Assembly: GCA_937950105.1 (NCBI GenBank)
Contig: CALFEM010000447.1
Location: 1-5,218 of the forward strand
Length of the DNA: 5,218 nucleotides
Source of the DNA: an uncultured Alphaproteobacteria bacterium
GTDB taxonomy: Bacteria > Pseudomonadota > Alphaproteobacteria > Rhizobiales > Hyphomicrobiaceae
Reading direction: 5' to 3'
The notes under the pieces were generated by a model, which saw only the letters and a program-made list of their open reading frames with translations, did no database searches and was not told the DNA's origin. Each line of letters starts with the position of its first letter. Position 1 is the first letter of the stretch. The translations under genes and the position numbers were made by a program. This document shows, piece after piece, positions 1 through 5,212 of the stretch.

Positions 1-15
1 GTGCTCTTCCGATCT
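1..15. other. Illumina sequencing adapter remnant (not genomic)
   Basis: The first 15 bases, GTGCTCTTCCGATCT, are identical to the 3' end of the Illumina TruSeq read-2 adapter; read on the other strand they begin AGATCGGAAGAGC, the universal adapter stem. This is untrimmed library sequence at a contig end. The reading frame of the gene at 16-312 continues through it by chance, so the last five apparent codons (R-S-E-E-H) are artefactual. Confidence 0.96.
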
Positions 16-312
16 GGCGAACATCGAGCGCTCGCGCGGCGCGGCCTGACGCGCCGCGGCGCGGTGCGCTGGCTGTGCGGCGGTGCGCTGACGCGGTGGC
101 GGCGGCGCGTGATGATGGCCGGGCGCAGCATGTCCGATCACCTGCCCGCCCGGCTGGCGGCCGCCATAGCCACCGGGCTGGCCGGGACGCGGGCGTGCCT
201 GCCCGGCCTGCTCGTTGGGGCGCACGTCTCCGAGGCGCGAGCCGGGCGGCAGCGGCGGGGGCGCACCCGGCGGGCGATGCGGAGGCTTGCCGTCGTTGTT
301 GCCGTTGCTCAT
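16..312 (-). CDS. Partial Pro/Gly/Arg/Gln-rich protein, N-terminal 99 residues only
   Basis: Reading leftward from ATG at 312-310, a stop-free frame runs 99 codons to the adapter junction. The product starts MSNGNNDGKPP and is low-complexity: proline runs near residues 10-23 and 70-73, a Gly/Gln/Pro stretch at 43-57 and a His triplet at 66-68. It is strongly basic with only four acidic residues, and has no signal peptide or membrane segment in the part present. It should be an intrinsically disordered N-terminal tail, with any folded domain lost beyond the contig end. Such tails occur on many alphaproteobacterial envelope and cell-division proteins, so no function is assigned. Upstream of the ATG only a weak AGAAAG lies at a long spacing. 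The opposite-strand frame over the same bases gives an Arg/Ala-rich product and looks like a shadow. Confidence 0.66.
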
Positions 313-500
313 GCGATGCGCGCTTTCTGTCAGCGCCGTCCGGTAGGTCGGCGGCTCAGCGCATCTTTGGCGGGAAACACGGCAGTCTCAAGAGGCTGTT
401 GCAGCGGGCGGTGATCTATCCGCACGGAATGGGCGGGAAATCTTCCGGGAACTGTCGTGCGCAGCGGTTGCTGCCCGGCTCATCTCCCAAAGCCCCTGTG
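313..500 (-). promoter_or_regulatory. Intergenic region with weak promoter candidate for the truncated gene
   Basis: This 188-bp gap lies between two minus-strand genes. On the minus strand a TTGAGA hexamer (plus coordinates 386-391) is separated by 17 bp from AAAGAT (363-368), about 50 bases before the ATG at 312. The -35 is good, but the -10 matches the consensus at only three of six positions. No T-tract terminator for the gene at 501-929 is visible. Nothing else was recognised here. Confidence 0.25.
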
Positions 501-929
501 TCAGCCGCCGGCCGAGCGGCGGCGGCGCAGCTCCAGCAGGCAGCTGTTGCCGTCCGGCCCGTGCTCGATGATGACTTCCTCGGTCTCGTTCCAGTAGCGC
601 TCGAGTACCCGGCCGCCTCCGACCTCCATGCGCATGACCGATTCGCCGCCGTGGCGGTGGATGTCGTCGACCAGCGATCCGGTTTCGTTGCACCAGTGCG
701 GCGAGGCGCTGGCCTCGCGCTCGTCGTCGTGGCTGCCAGGTGGCGCCAGCCGGTTGTCGGCGTCGGGCATCATCACCTGCGACTCGATGGCGGCCGTCAC
801 GCCGTCACCGGACGTACCCGCCCGTGCCGGTGCGCTGGCGGGCAGCGCCAGCGCGGTGGCGCCTGTCGCGAGTGAGAGAGCGATGGCCGCCCACGAGCCA
901 CCGTCCCTTGCACGTCGAATACGATGCAC
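501..929 (-). CDS. Small exported protein of unknown function
   Basis: This is a 142-residue protein if it starts at GTG 929-927. That start is chosen because a strong Shine-Dalgarno, GGGGGAA, sits 5 bases upstream and because it gives a textbook signal peptide: a basic n-region (HRIRRAR), a hydrophobic core at about 13-29 (WAAIALSLATGATALAL) and a likely signal peptidase I site after A-R-A (37/38). An in-frame ATG at 1007 would add 26 residues before the signal and has poor ribosome-binding sequence. The mature part is about 105 residues. Residues 40-75 look linker-like; 78-134 form a compact segment with Cys80 and Cys130, which could form a disulfide in the periplasm, and an acidic beta-like stretch around RVLERYWNETEEVIIEHG (107-124). 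The tail is basic (RRRR). I do not recognise the family. It is 210 bp downstream of the aldo/keto reductase on the same strand, with no operon evidence. Confidence 0.72.
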   Translation of the reverse strand: MHRIRRARDGGSWAAIALSLATGATALALPASAPARAGTSGDGVTAAIESQVMMPDADNRLAPPGSHDDEREASASPHWCNETGSLVDDIHRHGGESVMRMEVGGGRVLERYWNETEEVIIEHGPDGNSCLLELRRRRSAGG

Positions 930-1139
930 TGCTGTTCCCCCGGCCCTGCCGCCCCCGCGGCCGTCGCATTCGCCGGCGAAGCCGCCCGCGAGACGCACGA
1001 TGTGCATCGCTCGCCATTGTGGCGACGGCCCGGCTCAAATGAGGCGGCGGCGATCGCCAACGCGCGATGCTGTGGGGATGTGCCTTGCCGGCCACGCCGG
1101 ATGCTGCGGAACGCGGATCGCCGACATCGATGCGTGCGG

Positions 1140-2132
1140 TCAGTCTGACGCCTCGACGCCAAGCAGTTGCGCGTCGCTGTAGCGGTTGCCCCACGGGAAG
1201 CCGGTCGGGAAGACACTGGCGATTTCCTCGCGGTCGGCGCGCGTCAGGGCGAAGCGGGCTGCGGCCACGTTTTCGGCCATGTGCTCGGCCGAGCGGGTGC
1301 CGGGGATGGCGATGACGTCACGGTTGGCTGCCAGAACCCAGGCCAGCGCCATCTGCGCCGGAGTCATGCCGCGCCGCCGGGCCAGTGCCTCGAAGCCGGC
1401 GAGGGCGTCGCGGTTCTGCGAAAAGGCCGGCTCCAGGAAGCGCGGGTTGGCGCGACGGAAGTCACCCTTGGGAAAGCTCGAAGGCTCGAGTGGCGTTCCG
1501 GCGAGCATGCCGCGCGCCAGCGGACTGAAGGCGACGAAGGCGACGCCGAGTTCGCGGCAGGTGTCGAGCATCCGCTTCTCGACGTCGCGGGACCACAGCG
1601 AGTATTCGCTCTGCACGGCGGCGATGCGATGCACGCGATGAGCGCGACGCAAGGTCTCCGGCGAAACCTCGCTCAAGCCGATCGCGCCGATCTTGCCCTC
1701 GCGCTTGAGGGCGGCGAGCGCCTCGATGGCCTCCTCGATCGGCCGGTCGCTCTCGCGGCGGTGCACATAGAACAGCTCGACGTGCTCGCGGCCGAGCCGC
1801 TTCAACGATTTTTCGAGCGAGCTTCTGAGGTGCGCCGGACTGTTGTCGACGCGCCGCTCGCCGGTCGCCTGGACGAAGCGGATGGCGGCCTTGGTGGCGA
1901 TCATCACCCGCGCCCGGCTCTCGCGCAGGAAGCGGCCGATCAGGTCCTCGCTCTGGCCCATGCCGTAGATGTCGGCGGTGTCGAAGTGGTTGACGCCGAG
2001 ATCGACGGTGCGGGCCAGCAGCCGCATGGTCTCGGCTTCCGTGGTCGCGCCGTACATGCCGGATATGCTCATGGCGCCGAGGCCGATCGACGACACCAGC
2101 GGTCCGAAGGTGCCGAGCCTTCGCATGTCCAT
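1140..2132 (-). CDS. Aldo/keto reductase
   Basis: This is a 330-residue, full-length (beta/alpha)8 NAD(P)H-dependent oxidoreductase of the aldo/keto reductase superfamily; such enzymes interconvert carbonyl groups and alcohols in the cytoplasm. The catalytic tetrad is intact: Asp51 and Tyr56 (FDTADIYG), Lys81 (ATKAA) and His124 (FYVHR). Further family marks are GLSE (152-155), QSEYSLWSR (174-182), the SPLARG cofactor loop (203-208) and IPGTRSAEHMAEN (276-288), which binds the 2'-phosphate region of NADP in related enzymes. The pattern fits the group of bacterial reductases that resemble voltage-gated K-channel beta subunits and YajO/IolS; the substrate cannot be read from sequence. The ATG at 2132 is preferred because GGGGAAG lies 5 bases upstream; a second ATG two codons later is spaced less well. 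The frame stays open upstream, antisense to the next gene, and that extension is not real. The gene is divergent from the DRL-family oxidoreductase, suggesting a shared pathway. Confidence 0.93.
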   Translation of the reverse strand: MDMRRLGTFGPLVSSIGLGAMSISGMYGATTEAETMRLLARTVDLGVNHFDTADIYGMGQSEDLIGRFLRESRARVMIATKAAIRFVQATGERRVDNSPAHLRSSLEKSLKRLGREHVELFYVHRRESDRPIEEAIEALAALKREGKIGAIGLSEVSPETLRRAHRVHRIAAVQSEYSLWSRDVEKRMLDTCRELGVAFVAFSPLARGMLAGTPLEPSSFPKGDFRRANPRFLEPAFSQNRDALAGFEALARRRGMTPAQMALAWVLAANRDVIAIPGTRSAEHMAENVAAARFALTRADREEIASVFPTGFPWGNRYSDAQLLGVEASD

Positions 2133-2155
2133 GAGCACTTCCCCAGTTTTCTCTC

Positions 2156-2174
2156 GCGGAGCTTGCTGCTCCGC
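2156..2174. repeat. Perfect inverted repeat in aldo/keto reductase leader
   Basis: GCGGAGC-TTGCT-GCTCCGC has seven perfectly matched base pairs around a 5-base spacer, 24 bases before the aldo/keto reductase ATG. It may be an operator or an RNA hairpin in the 5' leader of that gene; no T-tract follows on either strand, so it is not a standard terminator. Confidence 0.5.
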
Positions 2175-2220
2175 CGTCCGTCTTGCCGCGGGCGGTTCGA
2201 ACAGATTTATTCTCCAAACC

Positions 2221-2233
2221 CTTCCGTAGGAAG
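2221..2233. promoter_or_regulatory. Candidate operator dyad upstream of the DRL-family gene
   Basis: CTTCC-GTA-GGAAG is a perfect 5-3-5 dyad, 19 bases before the ATG at 2253 and just downstream of the proposed transcription start. It has the same size and geometry as the dyad on the gntR promoter (3658-3670) and shares the outer pattern CTnC....GnAG. This is compatible with control by the downstream GntR/UTRA protein, but base identity between the two sites is only 7 of 13. Confidence 0.35.
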
Positions 2234-2252
2234 CAAGAACAAGGACCAATAA

Positions 2253-3611
2253 ATGAACCTCGCACAGAAGCTTGCAGAGCGCGCCGCAGCCGGGCGTCCG
2301 GTCCGCATCGCCCAGGTCGGCGCCGGCAAGTTCGGCACCATGTTCCTCGCACAGGCGCGCCTGACGCGGGGTGTGCACGTCGCCGGCCTTGCCGATCTCG
2401 ATCCCGGCCGCGCCCGCGATCGTCTTGCCGGGGCTGGATGGGAAGCGGAGCGCCTTGCCGCGGCCAGCCTCGACGACGCTTTCGCCCGTGGCGGCACGTT
2501 CGTGACGGCCGACGCCGAGGCGATCATCGCCGATCCGCGCATCGAGGTGGTGATCGAGGCGACCGGCGATCCGGCGACCGGCGTGCGCCTGGCGCGGCAT
2601 GCCTTCCGCCACGGCAAGCACGTGGTGATGGTCAACGTCGAGGCGGATGCTCTCGTCGGCCCTTTGCTGGCGGCCGAGGCGCGGGCGGCCGGCGTGGTCT
2701 ATTCGCTGGCCTGGGGCGACCAGCCGGCCTTGATCGCCGAGCACGTCGACTGGGCGCGCACAGCCGGCTTCGAGGTGATCTGCGCCGGCAAGGGCACGCG
2801 CTACCTGCCGAGCTACCACGCCTCCACGCCGGACACCGTGTGGGACATCATCTCCGGCTATCTCAAGGTCAAGCGCGGGACCATCAACCCGCAGATGTTC
2901 AACTCGTTCATCGACGGCACCAAATCGGCGATCGAGATGACCGCGGTGTGCAACGCCTGTGATCTCGTTCCCCAGACCGGCGGACTTGCGTTCCCGCCGG
3001 CCTCGCGGTTCGAGCTGGCGGACGTGCTGAAGCCCGCGAGCGACGGCGGCCGGATCGAGAAGAAGGGGGTGACCGAGGTGACGTCGTCGCTCTATCGCGA
3101 CGGCCGCGATGTTCCCCATCACATCGCCATGGGAACCTTTGTGGTGGTGACGAGCGAGAGCGCCTACGCGCGGGCCTGCTTCGGCGAATACAACATGCTG
3201 CAGGATGCTTCCGGCACCTACGCCGCGCTCTATCGTCCGACGCACATGATCGGCCTCGAACTCGGCATCTCGGTCGCCTCGGCGGCGCTGCGCGGCGAGC
3301 CGACCGGGTGCGCGCGCGTCTTCAATTCGGACGTGGTGGCGGTGGCGAAGCGGTCTCTCAAGGCCGGTGAGGTGCTCGACGGTGAGGGTGGCTTCACGGT
3401 GTGGGGACGGCAATGCCCGGCGGATGTTTCGGTCGCGTCGGGTTTTCTGCCGATGGGGCTGGCGCACAAGGTCCGGCTGGTGCGCGATGTCGCCGAAGGC
3501 AGCCTCCTGCGCGAGGCCGATGTGGCGCTCGATCCGGGTAATGCTGCGGTCGCGGCGCGCGCCTCCATGATCGAAGGCGTGAAGACACTTCGGCAACCTG
3601 TAGTGGCATGA
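2253..3611 (+). CDS. DRL/DXR-II-family NAD(P)-binding oxidoreductase with C-terminal SAF domain
   Basis: This 452-residue protein resembles the Brucella DRL enzyme (DXR-like, type II DXP reductoisomerase), a family related to homoserine dehydrogenase. An N-terminal Rossmann fold (about 17-150) has the nucleotide loop VGAGKFG (22-28). Asp48 and Asp50 stand at the end of the second beta strand, a position that usually favours NAD over NADP. Family blocks follow: GKHVVMVNVEAD (121-132), SLAWGDQP (151-158), CAGKGTRYLP (177-186), FIDGTKSAIEM (219-229) and LVP (238-240). The last 100 residues (about 356-427: VAVAKRSLKAGEVLD ... GLAHKVRLVRDVAEGSLLREADVAL) form a SAF domain, the reason such proteins are often mislabelled FlgA. 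The ATG is supported by AAGGA 7 bases upstream. Most members of this wider family are uncharacterised and sit in catabolic loci. Here the flanking aldo/keto reductase and GntR regulator suggest sugar, polyol or sugar-acid metabolism rather than isoprenoid synthesis, so the symbol drl/dxr is withheld. Confidence 0.88.
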   Translation: MNLAQKLAERAAAGRPVRIAQVGAGKFGTMFLAQARLTRGVHVAGLADLDPGRARDRLAGAGWEAERLAAASLDDAFARGGTFVTADAEAIIADPRIEVVIEATGDPATGVRLARHAFRHGKHVVMVNVEADALVGPLLAAEARAAGVVYSLAWGDQPALIAEHVDWARTAGFEVICAGKGTRYLPSYHASTPDTVWDIISGYLKVKRGTINPQMFNSFIDGTKSAIEMTAVCNACDLVPQTGGLAFPPASRFELADVLKPASDGGRIEKKGVTEVTSSLYRDGRDVPHHIAMGTFVVVTSESAYARACFGEYNMLQDASGTYAALYRPTHMIGLELGISVASAALRGEPTGCARVFNSDVVAVAKRSLKAGEVLDGEGGFTVWGRQCPADVSVASGFLPMGLAHKVRLVRDVAEGSLLREADVALDPGNAAVAARASMIEGVKTLRQPVVA

Positions 3612-3631
3612 TTGCAGACGCACTTACGAAC

Positions 3632-3659
3632 TTGCTCGCAACCCTCGCATCATTATGCT
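3632..3659 (+). promoter_or_regulatory. Candidate promoter of the gntR-family gene
   Basis: TTGCTC (3632-3637) and TATGCT (3654-3659) are separated by 16 bp within the 92-bp gap after the DRL-family gene. The -10 matches consensus at four of six positions and the -35 at three. The gap is locally A/T-rich, unlike its surroundings. A separate promoter would let the regulator be expressed without its upstream neighbour, although readthrough is also possible because no terminator is seen. Confidence 0.4.
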
Positions 3660-3670
3660 ACTTAAAGTAG
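3658..3670. promoter_or_regulatory. Candidate autoregulatory operator of the GntR-family protein
   Basis: CTACTT-A-AAGTAG is a perfect 13-bp dyad overlapping the end of the proposed -10 and the expected start point, 33 bases before the gntR ATG. That is the usual place for a repressor to act on its own gene. ATTA and TAAT flank it roughly symmetrically. GntR-family dimers bind short dyads of this size; binding here is inferred. Confidence 0.45.
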
Positions 3671-3703
3671 TAATTCATACGATTCGCCGCGAGGGGCAAT
3701 TTC

Positions 3704-4444
3704 ATGAAGCCTGGGGTGCAAGCGACGCGGCTTGCTGTGGCCAAGCCGCTCTACAGTCAGGTGCGCGAGGTTCTTCTGCGCCGTATCGGCCAGGGCGAGT
3801 GGAGCGCCGGCGAAGCGCTGCCGAACGAGTTCCTGCTCTCCAACGACTTCGGCGTGTCCATCGGCACCATCCGCCGCGCCATCGAGGGGCTCGAGCAGAC
3901 CGGCGTGCTGAAGCGCATCCAGGGGCGCGGCACCTATGTCGCCGGCCCCGGAGCCATGGCGCTGGAGGACAAGTTCTGCCGGCTGCGGGTGCGGGGTGCT
4001 CCGGCCGAGGTCACGCATGAACTCGAGGGTGTGACGCGCCGCAAGGCGTCCCCGGACGAGGTGGTGACACTGCATCTCGCCCAGGGCGACGACGTCACCG
4101 AAATTCGCCAGCGGGTGGTTGTCGCCCGCGCGGTCGTCGGCATCGAGACCAGCGTCGTCGCGGTCGGCCGCTTCCCGCGTCTCGAAACGCAGCTCTCCTA
4201 CGGCCAACTCGTCTATCGCGTGCTGGCGGACTACGGCTCGCTGGTCGCGCTGGCGAGCGAGTGCGTCAGCTCCTTTGCCGCCGACGCGGCCGCCGCTCAC
4301 GCCCTGTCGTGCACGGCCGGGGAGCCGCTGCTCGAAGTCCGGCGTGTCGCCTACACCATCGACAAGGAGCCGGTCGAAATGCGCCGCTCTTTTTATCGCC
4401 TGTCCGCGCTTGCCGGGCTCACCTACGACCACACCATTCGATAG
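3704..4444 (+). CDS. GntR-family transcriptional regulator, HutC type with UTRA domain
   Basis: This 246-residue protein has the two-domain plan of the HutC subfamily. The N-terminal winged helix (about 12-81) shows PLYSQVREVLLRRI, the linker GEALPNE, the recognition helix region VSIGTIRRAIEGLEQTG and the wing GRGTYVAG. The C-terminal UTRA domain (about 88-240) ends in the characteristic strand pattern around EPLLEVRRVAYTIDKEPVE and RRSFYRL; this domain binds small effectors such as sugars, sugar phosphates or amino acids. The start is well supported by GAGGGG (3691-3696) 7 bases before ATG; there is no good alternative. It lies 92 bp after the DRL-family gene on the same strand and is the natural local repressor of the oxidoreductase module, with the metabolite as inducer. 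Target sites and effector are inferred. Length is typical of the family. Confidence 0.93.
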   Translation: MKPGVQATRLAVAKPLYSQVREVLLRRIGQGEWSAGEALPNEFLLSNDFGVSIGTIRRAIEGLEQTGVLKRIQGRGTYVAGPGAMALEDKFCRLRVRGAPAEVTHELEGVTRRKASPDEVVTLHLAQGDDVTEIRQRVVVARAVVGIETSVVAVGRFPRLETQLSYGQLVYRVLADYGSLVALASECVSSFAADAAAAHALSCTAGEPLLEVRRVAYTIDKEPVEMRRSFYRLSALAGLTYDHTIR

Positions 4445-4499
4445 AACGCCTCGAAGACAGCGGATGCGCCTGTTCTTAGGGCGCCACAGACGATCCGGC

Positions 4500-4513
4500 T
4501 GAAGGAAACTTCA
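4500..4513 (+). repeat. Short inverted repeat in the flbT leader
   Basis: TGAAG-GAAA-CTTCA has five matched pairs around a GAAA (GNRA-type) tetraloop, 22 bases before the flbT start. In RNA this would be a small stable-loop hairpin in the 5' leader. The AAGGA inside it is too far from the ATG to be its ribosome-binding site. It could be chance. Confidence 0.3.
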
Positions 4514-4535
4514 CACCAGCGGCAGGGCTGCAAAC

Positions 4536-4940
4536 ATGTCGAGCACGCTGCGCATCTGCCTGAAGTCGGGCGACCGGATTTTCGTCAACGGTGCGGTCTT
4601 GCGCGCCGATCGCAAGGTGACACTCGAAATCCTCAACGACGTGACGTTCCTGCTGGAGCATCACGTCATCGGCGAGGAGGATGCGACGACGCCGCTGCGC
4701 CGCCTCTACTTTCATGTGCAGACGATACTGACCGAGCCGGCATCGGCGGCCCGTGAGCGCGACGCAGCCCGCGCCATCGTCGATCGTCTGAGTTCAGCCA
4801 CCGACGACGCGGCGATTGCCGAGCGGCTGGCCACCATCGCCGAAATGATCGAGCGGGAGCGGCCGTTCGAGGCGCTGAAAGCCATTCGCGCCCTGTTCCC
4901 CATCGAGGACCGCATCGGGTCGGCGCGCCGTCCGGGCTGA
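4536..4940 (+). CDS. flbT: Flagellin post-transcriptional regulator FlbT
   Basis: This 134-residue protein has the length and motifs of FlbT, known in Caulobacter to bind the 5' leader of flagellin mRNA and promote its decay until the hook is built; in some alphaproteobacteria it acts as an activator. Residues 1-45 carry the conserved start STLRICLKSGDRIFVNGAVL and the following ILNDVTFLLE; DATTPLRRLYFHVQTIL (49-65) and FEALKAIRALFPIE (111-124) are the other family signatures. The version matches rhizobial FlbT best. It is a cytoplasmic protein with no membrane segment. The ATG has only a weak AGGG 8 bases upstream, so translation may be modest or depend on leader structure. FlbT is usually beside flaF and flagellin or hook genes; here it follows a GntR regulator by 91 bp and no other flagellar gene is in view. 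flaF may be beyond the right edge or elsewhere. Confidence 0.94.
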   Translation: MSSTLRICLKSGDRIFVNGAVLRADRKVTLEILNDVTFLLEHHVIGEEDATTPLRRLYFHVQTILTEPASAARERDAARAIVDRLSSATDDAAIAERLATIAEMIERERPFEALKAIRALFPIEDRIGSARRPG

Positions 4941-5153
4941 TGCGAGGCTCGAAGCGAGGCGGCCCCGCGCCGGGTGGCGCGGTCCGGCCAACCGTCGGTG
5001 TGGTGCCGTCACGACGGCTTCGAACTCGCTCATGCCGCGACCGACCACGTCGAGCGCCAGATCGAGGCCGCGCGCCATTTCGCCCCGCGTGGCGGCCAGT
5101 GCCGACATGGCGCGCTCCAGCCTGTCCAATGCCTGCTCGATGTCTGTGCTCAT
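4794..5153 (-). CDS. Short helical protein, N terminus credible, C terminus uncertain
   Basis: From ATG 5153-5151 the frame runs 119 codons to a stop at 4794. The first 49 residues (MSTDIEQALDRLERAMSALA ... RGMSEFEAVVT) look genuine: an amphipathic, heptad-like helix with mostly G/C-ending codons, reminiscent of small alphaproteobacterial coiled-coil proteins. From residue 50 onward it becomes Arg/Pro/Ala-rich, and residues after about 71 are antisense to the 3' end of flbT, which is unusual. The gene may therefore carry a frameshift or sequencing error near 5000, be a degraded remnant, or truly have an overlapping tail. An in-frame GTG at 5165 is an alternative start, with GGGA nearby. The CtrA box at 5198-5212 is about 45 bases upstream, which supports real expression, possibly in the flagellar or cell-cycle programme. 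Family not recognised. Confidence 0.45.
   Translation of the reverse strand: MSTDIEQALDRLERAMSALAATRGEMARGLDLALDVVGRGMSEFEAVVTAPHRRLAGPRHPARGRLASSLASARTARRPDAVLDGEQGANGFQRLERPLPLDHFGDGGQPLGNRRVVGG
4965..4982. terminator. G/C hairpin between convergent genes, weak terminator candidate
   Basis: CCGCGCC-GGGT-GGCGCGG has seven perfect G/C pairs and a 4-base loop, 24 bases after the flbT stop. No T-tract follows on either strand, so intrinsic termination is uncertain. It lies inside the minus-strand ORF if that ORF runs to its first stop. Confidence 0.3.
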
Positions 5154-5197
5154 GGCCGTCCGCACGGTTTCCCGCGTGGCACGTTGCGGGACGGCGG

Positions 5198-5212
5198 TTA
5201 ACAGGCGGTTAA
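5198..5212. promoter_or_regulatory. CtrA-type binding site TTAA-N7-TTAA
   Basis: TTAACAGGCGGTTAA matches the alphaproteobacterial CtrA full-site consensus TTAA-N7-TTAA exactly; on the minus strand it reads TTAACCGCCTGTTAACC. It is part of an 11-bp-period direct repeat of GGCGGTTAA (5193-5201 and 5204-5212). CtrA is the response regulator that controls flagellar, division and replication genes. The site is 45 bases upstream of the minus-strand ATG at 5153, but it could instead serve a rightward gene beyond the window. Exact matches by chance are uncommon in DNA this rich in G and C. Confidence 0.6.

Larger units (their letters stand above)
2133..2252. promoter_or_regulatory. Divergent promoter region between aldo/keto reductase and DRL-family gene
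   Basis: These 120 bp must carry the start signals of both divergent genes. Rightward, TTGCCG (2183-2188) and TTTATT (2206-2211) have a 17-bp spacing and would start transcription near 2218; the -10 match is modest. Leftward promoter hexamers are poor. The region holds three dyads: a 7-bp-arm repeat at 2156-2174, the 8-bp palindrome GTTCGAAC at 2195-2202 between the rightward hexamers, and a 13-bp dyad at 2221-2233. It is visibly more A/T-rich than the genes on its oxidoreductase side. The RBS of the rightward gene is AAGGA, 7 bases before ATG 2253. Confidence 0.5.

Noticed and set aside
504..523. GCCGCCG/CGGCGGC hairpin as terminator of the exported-protein gene
   Set aside because: It lies inside the coding end of that gene, is simple GCC/GGC repeat and has no T-tract after it.
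75..875. Long plus-strand ORF across the left end
   Set aside because: It is Arg/Ala-rich with no domain pattern and is antisense to both the truncated gene and the exported protein gene.
930..1139. A further small gene between the exported protein and the aldo/keto reductase
   Set aside because: No frame has a credible start, RBS or coding character; only a GGCGATCGCC palindrome (1049-1058) stands out.
1167..2252. 361-codon plus-strand ORF opposite the aldo/keto reductase
   Set aside because: It is a mirror of high-G+C coding sequence; the opposite strand has an intact catalytic tetrad and family motifs.
3318..3533. Calling the 2253-3611 protein a flagellar FlgA because of its SAF domain and nearby flbT
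   Set aside because: The protein is a cytoplasmic Rossmann-fold oxidoreductase with no signal peptide; the SAF domain is shared by sugar and amino-acid enzymes too.
2133..3623. Upstream extension of the aldo/keto reductase frame to an 827-codon ORF
   Set aside because: The extra 497 codons are antisense to the DRL-family gene, His/Arg/Gly-rich and without recognisable motifs; a good RBS and the true N terminus lie at 2132.
4466..4484. GCGCC...GGCGC hairpin after the gntR gene as a terminator
   Set aside because: Only five pairs around a nine-base loop and no T-tract.
5177..5187. TGGCAC followed by TTGC, resembling a sigma-54 promoter expected for flagellar genes
   Set aside because: Only one base separates the two elements instead of the required five, so the spacing is impossible for sigma-54.
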